Shown one piece after another: positions 1 through 12,792 of a stretch of 64,000 bases of DNA. The first letter of the stretch is position 1, and each line of letters opens with the position of its first letter. This stretch comes from Actinopolymorpha rutila (GTDB taxonomy: Bacteria > Actinomycetota > Actinomycetes > Propionibacteriales > Actinopolymorphaceae): positions 3,286,001-3,350,000 of the forward strand of contig NZ_JACBZH010000001.1 in assembly GCF_013407855.1 (NCBI RefSeq). The letters run 5' to 3'. The position numbers and the translations under genes are program-made. Below the pieces are notes generated by a model. It searched no databases. It was not told the origin of the DNA and worked only from the letters and a program-made list of their open reading frames with translations.

Positions 1-404
1 ATTTACCGGGTCGCTGAGAGCGCGGGACACCGAGAGGTGGCCGGTCCGGTGACAACACCCCGAACGAAACAAAGCCTGACGCCGGAGTCCGTTCTCCCGG
101 AAGAGGGTCATGCTTCATGGGGTGAATCGGTTCGAAATCACCCGATTTGCCTGGGTGAGAGCGAATCGATAAGCTAAGCGAGTTGCCTTGGAGCCGGGCT
201 GGGAGGTCTGGTTCTGGTGTGTGTCTGATCCTTGAGAACTCAACAGCGTGCCGAAAGTCGATGCAGTGTTTTTTGCCCCGTTGGCAAGGTGCTGTGCGTG
301 CCTGATGGCTTTGGTCTGATGGTGTGTGTGGTGTTTTGTCGCGGATTCCTTTGGTGACAGGCAACCTGTGGGTTGTTTGTTTGCTGGGGTGGCTTTTTGT
401 TGGT
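1..404 (+). promoter_or_regulatory. rRNA operon leader / promoter region
   Basis: No protein gene is supported here. The stretch lies directly upstream of 16S rRNA and is less GC-rich than the rest of the window. A short conserved-looking element near 228-255 (CCTTGAGAACTCAACAGCG) resembles the antitermination/processing element found in actinobacterial rrn leaders, and a related TTGAGAACTGCAT element recurs in the 16S-23S spacer. A weak promoter candidate is TTGCCT near 149 with an A/T-rich -10-like stretch near 168-176. Short reading frames on the minus strand here are not credible genes. The exact promoter and start site cannot be fixed from sequence alone. Confidence 0.5.
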
Positions 405-5517
<5,113 letters not shown>

Positions 5518-5700
5518 ACACCACACCCCCTACGGGGTGTGAGCATCACACGTGACGAACGCAAAAACGAAGACTGTGCGTCCACTATGCGGTTCTGAAG
5601 ACACGAACCACCCACCCCGCCACACAACCCCGGCGGGCCGGCAACGGCCCAGGGTGTGTGTGGGCCCGGCAGTTGTGGTTGCTGGTTCATATCTTCACAG
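5518..5700 (+). other. 23S-5S spacer with 3' processing arm
   Basis: This 180-bp spacer contains an 8-bp perfect hairpin (arms 5522-5529 and 5534-5541, CTAC loop) just after 23S, and the 3' arm of the 23S processing stem at 5578-5601 that pairs with 2324-2347. No tRNA or protein gene is visible. Confidence 0.65.
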
Positions 5701-5818
5701 CGTTACGGCGGTCATGGCGAAGGGGAAACACCCGGTCCCATTCCGAACCCGGAAGTTAAGCTCTTCAGCGCCGATGGTACTGCAGGAGGGATCCTGTGGG
5801 AGAGTAGGACGCCGCCGG
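5701..5818 (+). rRNA. rrf: 5S ribosomal RNA
   Basis: About 118 nt with the canonical 5S features: GTTACGGCGGTCATGGCG at the 5' end, the central CCCATTCCGAACCCGGAAG block (about 5737-5755), and a 3' end (ACGCCGCCGGAC) complementary to the 5' end. It follows 23S by about 180 nt and is the last gene of the operon. Confidence 0.93.
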
Positions 5819-5830
5819 ACATACATTGGT

Positions 5831-5860
5831 TGAGGGCCACCCCACACGGGGTGGCCCTCA
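5831..5860 (+). terminator. rRNA operon terminator hairpin
   Basis: A perfect 13-bp stem (TGAGGGCCACCCC and its complement) closes on a 4-nt ACAC loop 12 nt after the 5S gene. There is no clear T-run after it, which is common for terminators in high-GC actinobacteria. Its place at the end of the rrn operon makes termination the obvious role. Confidence 0.85.
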
Positions 5861-5988
5861 GTCATGTCCGGCACCGATTTTCTGGGCGGGCCCAGATCCT
5901 GATCGAACGGCCCCCACGACACCGGGCGACAACCCGGTTCGACCCACGCGGCAAGATGGGGACGTCAGCCGTCCCCCAGAGGAGCACG

Positions 5989-7989
5989 ATGAGCGACAGT
6001 TCGAGGCGCGGCCAGGATCGGGACCGCGATCGACGTGACCGTGACAGCCGGCGTTCGACCGAAGGGCGGCCCGAGCGAGCCGGCGGCCGTGGAGACGCGT
6101 CCGGATCGCGATGGTCGTCTGGAAGCCGTCGGTCGGAGCAGGGAGCTCGTGGGGCCGGCAACGGGCGCGGACGTTCGGGTGACGACCGGGCCTCCGGCCG
6201 TGGAGAGCGCTCCGGAACGGATCGGACATCCCGCGGACAGGGTTCGGGGAGCGGATTCAAGCCGAGCCGACGGACTGGTGATCAGCGCGACGGCGATACC
6301 GGGCGCGGCCGGCCGGCCGACGGCGGCTGGTCCTCGCGGCCCCGACGTGACCGCGATGGCTCCGAGGGCGACCGTGCTCGTACCGGTCGTGGCAGCGGTG
6401 GGAGGTTCGGTTCGGACCGCGGCCGTTCCGGGGTCGACCGTGGTGGGCAGGGCCGCAGTTGGCGTTCGGACTCTCCAGGTCGAGAGTCCGCTGGACGGGG
6501 ATCGGAGCGTCCGCGGAGTGATCGACCGTCCGGAGGCTACGACCGATCGTCCCGCTCTGAACGCCCGGACCGCGGAGACCGTCGTTCGGACGCAACGCGT
6601 GGCGGAAGGTACTCCCAAAGCGATGATCGCAGGGGGCGTGACCGCGGTTTCGGTGACCGCGACCGTGAGCGGTCTCGGGGTGAGGCGTCCGGTGGTAGGG
6701 GGCGTGACCGGAGTTTCGGTGACCGCGACCGTGAGCGGTCTCGGGGTGAGGCGTCCGGTGGTAGGGGGCGTGACCGGAGTTTCGGTGACCGCGACCGTGA
6801 GCGGTCTCGGGGTGAGGCGTCCGGTGGTAGGGGGCGTGACCGGAGTTTCGGTGACCGCGACCGTGAGCGGTCTCGGGGTGAGGCGTCCGGTGGTAGGGGG
6901 CGTGACCGGAGTTTCGGTGACCGCGACCGTGAGCGGTCTCGGGGTGAGGCGTCCGGTGGTAGGGGGCGTGACCGGAGTTTCGGTGACCGCGACCGTGAGC
7001 GGTCTCGGGGTGAGGCGTCCGGTGGTAGGGGGCGTGACCGGAGTTTCGGTGACCGCGACCGTGAGCGGTCTCGGGGTGAGGCGTCCGGTGGTAGGGGGCG
7101 TGACCGGAGTTTCGGTGACCGCGACCGTGAGCGGTCTCGGGGTGAGGCGTCCGGTGGTAGGGGGCGTTTCCAGCAGCCGCGTTCCTCGGGACACCCCGGC
7201 GGCCGGTACGAACGTCCGAGCCGACCTGCGGACGCCGATCGCCCGGCGCGGGACACCCGTCCCAGTGGCGACGACCGCCGACGGGGAGGAACCCGTGACC
7301 GGAGCCGTCCGGTGAACGAGCCCGTCGGTCCTGAGCTACCCGCGGACGTCACCGGGCTCGAGCTGGACTCGGACATCCGGCGGCAGCTCGGCACCCTGAG
7401 CAAGGCCACGGCCGACCGGGTGGCCCGCCATCTCGTGATGGCCGGTCAACTCGTCGACGAGGACCCGGACGAGGCGCTCGAACACGCCCTGGCGGCGCGC
7501 CGCGAAGGATCCCGCCTGGGCGTCGTACGTGAGGCCGTCGGCTACACCGCCTACGCGGCCGGGAAGTACGAACAGGCGCTGGCCGAGTTTCGCGCCGCCC
7601 GCCGGATGACCGGCTCGGCGGAATACTTCCCCGCGATGGCCGACAGCGAGCGTGGACTGGGTCGCCCTGAGCGCGCACTGGATCTCATCGCGACGGTCGA
7701 CCGGTCGGAGCTGGACCCGGTGGCACGGGTCGAGTTGCTGATCGTCGAGGCCGGAGCACGACGTGACCTTGGCCAGCCGGCCGCGGCGCTGGCACTCCTC
7801 GACGTACCCGCTCTGCACGGCCGGGCGTCGGCCGCCGCGGTCACCCGCGTGCGATACGCCTATGCCGACACCCTGGAGGAACTCGGCCGACGTGAGGAGG
7901 CCGCGCAGTGGTTCGCGCGCGTCGTTGAGGTGGACGTCGACGCCGAGACCGACGCCGAGGATCGGTTGGCCCGGCTCGCCGAGGCTTGA
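5989..7989 (+). CDS. TPR protein with long disordered RG/RD/S-rich N-terminal half
   Basis: 666 residues. The ATG at 5989 is chosen over an open frame reaching back into 5S rRNA because it has an AGAGGAG-type ribosome site just upstream. Residues 1 to about 440 are strongly low-complexity (Arg, Asp, Gly, Ser, Glu) and look intrinsically disordered; residues about 215-390 are eight tandem copies of a 22-residue unit containing FGDRDRERSRGEASGG. From about 445 to the end the protein is helical with TPR-like repeats (KYEQALAEFRAARR, RYAYADTLEELGRREEAAQW). Actinobacteria have a TPR gene at this place upstream of the HAD phosphatase/tlyA/recN group. TPR domains mediate protein contacts; RG-rich tails in other systems bind RNA or self-associate, but a role here is not established. 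It sits directly after the rRNA operon. Confidence 0.85.
   Translation: MSDSSRRGQDRDRDRRDRDSRRSTEGRPERAGGRGDASGSRWSSGSRRSEQGARGAGNGRGRSGDDRASGRGERSGTDRTSRGQGSGSGFKPSRRTGDQRDGDTGRGRPADGGWSSRPRRDRDGSEGDRARTGRGSGGRFGSDRGRSGVDRGGQGRSWRSDSPGRESAGRGSERPRSDRPSGGYDRSSRSERPDRGDRRSDATRGGRYSQSDDRRGRDRGFGDRDRERSRGEASGGRGRDRSFGDRDRERSRGEASGGRGRDRSFGDRDRERSRGEASGGRGRDRSFGDRDRERSRGEASGGRGRDRSFGDRDRERSRGEASGGRGRDRSFGDRDRERSRGEASGGRGRDRSFGDRDRERSRGEASGGRGRDRSFGDRDRERSRGEASGGRGRFQQPRSSGHPGGRYERPSRPADADRPARDTRPSGDDRRRGGTRDRSRPVNEPVGPELPADVTGLELDSDIRRQLGTLSKATADRVARHLVMAGQLVDEDPDEALEHALAARREGSRLGVVREAVGYTAYAAGKYEQALAEFRAARRMTGSAEYFPAMADSERGLGRPERALDLIATVDRSELDPVARVELLIVEAGARRDLGQPAAALALLDVPALHGRASAAAVTRVRYAYADTLEELGRREEAAQWFARVVEVDVDAETDAEDRLARLAEA
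6631..7158 (+). repeat. Eight tandem 66-bp in-frame repeats
   Basis: Eight consecutive 66-bp units, each encoding 22 residues (GRDRSFGDRDRERSRGEASG plus two more). Copies 2-8 read as identical at nucleotide level; copy 1 differs at two adjacent-codon positions that turn Ser into Gly. A ninth partial start (AGGGGGCGT) follows at 7159. Identity at synonymous positions shows recent expansion or homogenisation rather than ancient protein repeats. Because 66 is a multiple of three, several other frames also stay open across the array. Confidence 0.97.
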
Positions 7990-8175
7990 GGGAGCGGGTC
8001 GAAGGACCTGACCCCGGGTGGTTCCTCGCGCTGGTGCCCATTAGTTGTCCACAGCCGCCGGATCGGCGACGTCGTCCACAGGCCGGAGGTCTCACCTGGT
8101 CGCTCGTGCCGGAACGGAGGAGATTGGGGCTGCCAACCCGCGACGACGGACCTTCCAGAGAGGGAGGCAGCCCCG

Positions 8176-8571
8176 ATGACAGATTCCGACGCGCAGAAGC
8201 CGCCGATCCCGTGTCCCGATCACCGCAACGAAGTGAGGCTGGTCGGCCGGGTGTCGGCGCCGGTGACGCGACGGGAGCTTCCCAGCGGCTCGACCGTCGT
8301 CAGCGTCCGGCTGGTGGTGCAGCGAGATCCGAAGACCCTGCCTCCGCGCTCGGCTGTGGTGGACACGATCGAATGCGCCTCCTGGTCGGCCGAATGCCAC
8401 GCGGAGATGGAGCGGTGGAGTTCCGGCGACATCGTCGAGGTGGCAGGCGCGCTGCGACGCCGGTTCCGTCGCAGTGAGTCCGGACCGATCAGCCGGTACG
8501 AGGTGGAGGCGGCCAGCGTGCGCCTGCTCGTCGACAGGGAGACGGTCAGTGCTGGTCGAACATCCGCATGA
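8176..8571 (+). CDS. Single-stranded DNA-binding protein (SSB family, OB fold)
   Basis: 131 residues. ATG at 8176 with a GGGAGG ribosome site about 9 nt upstream. The core NEVRLVGRVSAP...LPSGSTVVSVRLVVQR followed by a DTIECASWSAECHAEMERWSSGDIVEV-like block matches the strand order of SSB OB folds. It lacks the long flexible tail and acidic tip of the housekeeping SSB, so it is more likely an SSB paralogue or a DNA-binding protein of unknown specific job. It overlaps the 3' end of the opposing DUF1015 gene by 26 nt. Confidence 0.8.
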   Translation: MTDSDAQKPPIPCPDHRNEVRLVGRVSAPVTRRELPSGSTVVSVRLVVQRDPKTLPPRSAVVDTIECASWSAECHAEMERWSSGDIVEVAGALRRRFRRSESGPISRYEVEAASVRLLVDRETVSAGRTSA

Positions 8572-9946
8572 CGAACCCGGTGCGCGGCTTCGGGCCGAAC
8601 GACGTCGACTTGCGCGGCATCCGGCCGCCCTCCCGGGCGACGGCCTGGACGGTGGACACGTCGACCGGGTTGAGCAGCACGGCGACGCCGTTGCTGTCCC
8701 GGGCATGCTCGACGGCGGCGCGTTCACTGTGGGCATAGCCGATGTGCTCCTCGGCCAGGCCGAGAGTCCCCCCGAACAACCGTTCGTGCAGCACCTCCGT
8801 GTCCAGCCGGAACCGCCCGGTGGTGGTCTCGGTGGGGACGCTCAACAGTTCCCAGCGGAGCCCGTCGGTGACGACGAAGGCGTTCCGGCGGCCATGAGCC
8901 GCGGCGAGCGCGTCGTGTGCGCGGTCGGCGTCGTCGAACGACTCGACGGTGAATTCGGCCCCCGCCCGGGTCACCAGGTCCTCCAGCGTGATCCCCGCGA
9001 CCGTCCGGTGGATCGCTGTGAGCTGCAGCGGGTGGGCACGCTGGTCGACGAGCAGCGCGAGTCCGCTGTCCCACGGACCCGGACCGGCGCCCGTGGCCCG
9101 CATCTGGCGTTGGAGCTTCAGGTAGGTCGCGTACCTGTGGTGACCGTCGGCGATCAGTGCCTGGCGGGGAGCCAGGTCGGCGGCGATGGTGCTCAGCGCA
9201 TCCACGTCGGTGATTCGCCACAGCAGGTGATCGACTCCGTCCGCTGTGCGGGCATGCACCAGTGGCTCGCCTCGAACGGTCACCTCCACCAGGTCGCTGG
9301 CCGGCCCTCCGCCGTCGTACACCAGCAGGATCGGTTCCAGGTTGGCCTCGCACGCGCTCATCAGGGCCAGCCGGTCCGCGACCGGACCGGGCATCACGTC
9401 CTCGTGCGGAAGTATCACCCGCTCCTCGGGCTCGCGCAGTTCCACGGCGCCGAACATCCCCCGCAGCACGAAGGGCCGGCTGCCAGGCTCGCCCGATTCG
9501 GGCACCCGCTGCTCGTAGACGTAGAGCGCGGCCTCGGTGTCGGCCCGGAGGATGCCCTCGGCCCGCCAGCGGTTGAGCAGGTCGGCGGCTCGCCGGTAGT
9601 GATCCGTGTCCGACAGGACCGCCGGACCAGCCTCGCCGCTGCTGCCGGCGGTTCGGGACGAATCGTCCCTTCCCACGGAGTGGTCACCTTCGCCGGGGGA
9701 CCGGTGGTCGGAGGTCCAGTCGGCCGGCCCCGCCGGCCGGGGGAGAACGACCCGGACGATGTTGTGTGGCTCCTCAGCCGTGAGCGCCGCCACGCTGCCG
9801 GGATCGAGTACGTCGTACGGCGGAGAGGTCACGGCTGCCAGGTCGCTGACGCGTTCGGGGTCGTAGCGGACGCCCGGAAAGGGCGACAGCACCAGCGGCC
9901 GGGTACCGGAGTCGGGCGTCGGGGAGGGGTCGGTCACGCTGGGCAT
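8546..9946 (-). CDS. DUF1015 family protein
   Basis: 466 residues starting at the ATG whose complement is at 9944-9946; the upstream open frame to 10435 is antisense to the TPR gene and is not used. The N-terminal LSPFPGVRYDPERVSDLAAVTSPPYDVL and later IADGHHRYATYLKLQ segments are typical of the DUF1015 family (PF06245), soluble proteins of about 400-470 residues with no firmly assigned reaction, often described as HTH or serine-kinase-like in annotations. It is convergent with the SSB-like gene, overlapping it by 26 nt. It is divergent from the TPR/HAD pair, with a 135-nt gap that must hold both promoters. Confidence 0.88.
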   Translation of the reverse strand: MPSVTDPSPTPDSGTRPLVLSPFPGVRYDPERVSDLAAVTSPPYDVLDPGSVAALTAEEPHNIVRVVLPRPAGPADWTSDHRSPGEGDHSVGRDDSSRTAGSSGEAGPAVLSDTDHYRRAADLLNRWRAEGILRADTEAALYVYEQRVPESGEPGSRPFVLRGMFGAVELREPEERVILPHEDVMPGPVADRLALMSACEANLEPILLVYDGGGPASDLVEVTVRGEPLVHARTADGVDHLLWRITDVDALSTIAADLAPRQALIADGHHRYATYLKLQRQMRATGAGPGPWDSGLALLVDQRAHPLQLTAIHRTVAGITLEDLVTRAGAEFTVESFDDADRAHDALAAAHGRRNAFVVTDGLRWELLSVPTETTTGRFRLDTEVLHERLFGGTLGLAEEHIGYAHSERAAVEHARDSNGVAVLLNPVDVSTVQAVAREGGRMPRKSTSFGPKPRTGFVMRMFDQH

Positions 9947-10081
9947 GTTAGGTGTCCACCCCGTCCGGGCGAGGTGCCCGGGGCGTCCTCGGGCAGGTGT
10001 CCGTGCGAAACCGTGGTCGGCAGACTTGGTGGAATAGCCCGGCCCGGCCTCCGGTTGAGGGCGCCGAGGAGGGAGGACACC

Positions 10082-10495
10082 ATGATCAACGGCGACGCGA
10101 ACGTCGGCACGCCCGGCGGTGACGTCTACGAGTGGTACCGCAGGGGCCTCGCCCTGCTCGAGGGCGGTGACTCCGCGGCCGCGGCGCAGCTGCTCGCGCG
10201 CGCCCGGGAGGCCGAGCCCGGTTCCAGGTCGATCCGGGAGGCGCTCGCGCGGGCATTCTTCAACAGCCGGCACTACGCGGACTCCGCCGAGGCGTTCGAG
10301 GGACTCGTCGACGATAATCCCTCCGACGATTACGCACATTTCGGCCTCGGTCTGGCTCTGAGCCGAATGGGCCGACACGACGCGGCGGCGCCCCACCTCG
10401 CGATGGCGGCGGCCATGCGACCCACCGTCGACCACTACAACAACGCACTTCGGCAGGTCAGAGCGACCCTCAGGGCCCGGGAGGACATGAAGTGA
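10082..10495 (+). CDS. Small TPR protein
   Basis: 137 residues. ATG at 10082 follows a GAGGAGGGAGGA ribosome site. Residues 20-125 form about three TPR-like helical pairs (GLALLEGGDSAAAAQLLARA, HYADSAEAFEGLVDDNPSDDYAHFGLGLAL, HDAAAPHLAMAAAM). It ends in a GTGA overlap with the HAD phosphatase, so the two are probably translated together. TPR proteins are scaffolds; no enzymatic function is indicated. Confidence 0.85.
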   Translation: MINGDANVGTPGGDVYEWYRRGLALLEGGDSAAAAQLLARAREAEPGSRSIREALARAFFNSRHYADSAEAFEGLVDDNPSDDYAHFGLGLALSRMGRHDAAAPHLAMAAAMRPTVDHYNNALRQVRATLRAREDMK

Positions 10496-11586
10496 CCGAC
10501 AAGACCACGACCGACGAGGACACGGCCCCCGAGCCGTTGTCCGAGGCCGACCGGCCCCTGGTCGAGCAGTACGACACCGGACTGTTCGACCTCGACGGCG
10601 TGGTCTACGTGGGCGCGGACGCGGTACCCCGCGCCCCTGAGGACCTGGAGCGGACGCGGGCAGCGGCCATGCGGGTCACCTTCGTGACCAACAACGCCTC
10701 TCGCACCCCCGACTCGGTGGTCGAGCACCTTCGCAAGGTCGGGGTCCGCGCCGAGGTCGCCGACGTGGTGACCTCGGCGCAGGCCGCGGCGCGGCTGGTC
10801 GCCGAGCGCGTGCCCGCGGGATCGCGGGTGCTGGTGGTGGGTGGCGAGGGCCTGCTGGTCGCCGTCAGGGAGCGCGGACTGGTTCCGGTCCAGACGGCTG
10901 CCGAGGACCCGGCCGCCGTCGTTCAGGGGTTCCATCCGGAGGTCGGCTGGCGACAGCTCGCCGAGGGCGCCTACGCCGTGAGCCGAAACGTCCCGTGGAT
11001 CGCGTCCAACGTCGACCGGACACTGCCGACCGACGGGGGCCTGGCGCCGGGGAACGGCACCCTCGTGGAGGTGATCCGGATGGCGACCGGCCAGACACCG
11101 GTGGTCGCGGGTAAGCCGGCGCCGCCGCTGTTCCACGAGACGGTGGAACGCGTAGGGGCCGAACGACCCCTGGTGATCGGCGACCGGCTGGACACCGACA
11201 TCGAGGGAGCGAACGCGGCCGGCATGCCGAGCATGCTCGTCCTGACCGGCGTGACAAAGCTCGCCGACCTGCTGACCGCTCCGGCAAACCAGCGTCCGAC
11301 CTATCTCGCCCGGGACCTCGCGGGGCTCTTCGCTCCACACCCGGCTCCCCAGGTCGGCGACGGCAGCGCCACCTGCGGGGAGTGGACCGCCGCGCTCGAG
11401 CACCAGGACGGGACAGGTGCCGGCGACCGGCAGGGGCAGGTCATTGTTCGGCTGTCCGGGAGCGGGGATCCGCTGGACGGTGCTCGCGCGCTGCTTGCCG
11501 CTGTCTGGTCTGCTCCCGAGCCCGCTCGGGTCGACGCGTCGGAGGCCCTCGCACTACTGCGCGGCCAGGACGCGGCGATGGGTTAG
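10492..11586 (+). CDS. HAD-IIA family phosphatase
   Basis: 364 residues starting with the GTG that overlaps the previous stop. HAD motifs are visible: motif I DLDGVVYVG (about residue 27), motif II TNNASRTP, the lysine in VAGKPAPP, and motif IV VIGDRLDTDIEGANAAGM. This set and the cap arrangement match the NagD / 4-nitrophenylphosphatase-like class IIA, which dephosphorylates small phosphometabolites; the substrate is unknown. About 95 residues after the HAD core are extra and poorly conserved. In actinobacteria this gene usually lies just before tlyA, as here. Confidence 0.9.
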   Translation: MTDKTTTDEDTAPEPLSEADRPLVEQYDTGLFDLDGVVYVGADAVPRAPEDLERTRAAAMRVTFVTNNASRTPDSVVEHLRKVGVRAEVADVVTSAQAAARLVAERVPAGSRVLVVGGEGLLVAVRERGLVPVQTAAEDPAAVVQGFHPEVGWRQLAEGAYAVSRNVPWIASNVDRTLPTDGGLAPGNGTLVEVIRMATGQTPVVAGKPAPPLFHETVERVGAERPLVIGDRLDTDIEGANAAGMPSMLVLTGVTKLADLLTAPANQRPTYLARDLAGLFAPHPAPQVGDGSATCGEWTAALEHQDGTGAGDRQGQVIVRLSGSGDPLDGARALLAAVWSAPEPARVDASEALALLRGQDAAMG

Positions 11587-11714
11587 TGTCAAGTGGCGGC
11601 CCAGGACTGGTCAGCGGCCGGCTCGTTGACCACCACGTACGCAGCGACCGGAGCGACTCGTTCGCGCGGCCGGTGTCGCGGCGAGCAAGCTCAGACCAAG
11701 GAGACGTGGGCACT

Positions 11715-11957
11715 GTGGAAGACGACACTCCGGTGCGTGAAGCCACCACTGTCGAGACGGTGGCCGCCGAGGAGCACACGCCCGAGTACGACCCGACCGG
11801 CCGACCTGACGTCGACGCCGTCCTCGACCGGCTCGGCGAACTCGCCGGTCTGGGACCGAGTGACCACATCGACATCTACGAAGACGCCCACCGTCGCCTG
11901 CACGAAACCTTGCTGGCTGCCGGTGAGGATCATGGGGACGACACTGGCCGGCCGTGA
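11715..11957 (+). CDS. Small conserved acidic protein between HAD phosphatase and tlyA
   Basis: About 80 residues from the GTG at 11715 (AAGGAG at 11698-11703 gives an 11-nt spacing; a GTG at 11706 is also in frame but too close to that site). It is acidic and ends with a helical DAVLDRLGELAGLGPSDHIDIYEDAHRRLHETL segment and a short polar tail. Actinobacterial genomes often have such a small uncharacterised protein at this place. The 3' end overlaps tlyA by 26 nt. The function is unknown. Confidence 0.72.
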   Translation: MEDDTPVREATTVETVAAEEHTPEYDPTGRPDVDAVLDRLGELAGLGPSDHIDIYEDAHRRLHETLLAAGEDHGDDTGRP

Positions 11958-12792
11958 CCAGGGCCTGCCCGGCGACTCGGCCCACCGGGCCCGTCTCGAC
12001 GCCGAACTCGTCCGGCGTGGACTGGCAAGGTCACGCGAGCACGCGGTGGATCTCATCACGGCAGGAAATGTCCGCGTCGACGGGCGGCCGGTCGCCAAGC
12101 CGGCCCGCCGGGTCGCCGCCGACGAGGTGTGCGAAGTGGACTCCCCGGGCCCGGAGTTCGTCTCCCGTGGCGGGCACAAGCTGGCCGGGGCGCTGGCGGC
12201 GTTCGGGCCGCTGGGACTGACGGTCGACGGGCGGCGCTGCCTGGACGCCGGCGCGTCCACCGGCGGGTTCACCGACGCGCTCCTGCGCGCGGGGGCACGG
12301 CAGGTGGTCGCGGTCGACGTGGGCCGCGACCAGCTCGTGGCCGAACTCCGAGACCACCCGGCGGTCGACGTCCACGAACGCACGCACGTGCGCGACCTCG
12401 ACCCCGCACAGGTGGGCGGCGCGGTGGACCTCCTCGTCGCCGACCTGTCGTTCATCTCCCTCACCACCGTGCTGCCTGCGCTGTCCGGCCTGGTCCGGCC
12501 CGGCGGCGACCTCGTGCTGTTGGTCAAGCCACAGTTCGAGGTGGGTCGTTCGCGGCTGGGCAAGGGGGGCGTGGTCCGCGAGCGCGCGCTGCGCCACGAC
12601 GCGGTACGCACGGTCGCCACAGCCTCGGGTGCGGTGGGCCTGGGGGTGGCGGGCGCTACGGTGAGCCCGCTTCCCGGACCGGCCGGCAACACCGAGTACT
12701 TCCTCTGGCTCCGTGCCGACGCACCACTGTGGGACGACACGATCCTTGCCACTCTGGATCCGCCCGGATCGCCGAAGGAGACCTCGCTGTGA
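11932..12792 (+). CDS. tlyA: TlyA-type rRNA 2'-O-methyltransferase
   Basis: 286 residues from ATG 11932. The N-terminal S4 RNA-binding domain is at about residues 17-75 (RLDAELVRRGLARSREHA, VRVDGRPV). It is followed by a Rossmann methyltransferase domain with the AdoMet site LDAGASTGGFTDALL and the acidic DLLVADLSFISL strand. TlyA methylates ribose groups of 16S and 23S rRNA and in mycobacteria gives sensitivity to capreomycin. The length agrees with the M. tuberculosis protein (about 268). The stop overlaps the nadK GTG by 4 nt. Confidence 0.92.
   Translation: MGTTLAGRDQGLPGDSAHRARLDAELVRRGLARSREHAVDLITAGNVRVDGRPVAKPARRVAADEVCEVDSPGPEFVSRGGHKLAGALAAFGPLGLTVDGRRCLDAGASTGGFTDALLRAGARQVVAVDVGRDQLVAELRDHPAVDVHERTHVRDLDPAQVGGAVDLLVADLSFISLTTVLPALSGLVRPGGDLVLLVKPQFEVGRSRLGKGGVVRERALRHDAVRTVATASGAVGLGVAGATVSPLPGPAGNTEYFLWLRADAPLWDDTILATLDPPGSPKETSL

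Noticed and set aside
6631..7158. CRISPR-like repeat array
   Set aside because: The units are contiguous with no unique spacers, and they lie in frame inside a protein gene.
5965..7409. Long reverse-strand and alternative-frame reading frames (290-426 codons) over the 66-bp repeats
   Set aside because: A 66-bp unit without stops in a given frame keeps that frame open for the whole array; these are by-products of the repeat, not overprinted genes.
8474..10081. Plus-strand extension upstream of the small TPR gene
   Set aside because: It is antisense to the well-supported DUF1015 gene; the ATG at 10082 has its own strong ribosome site.
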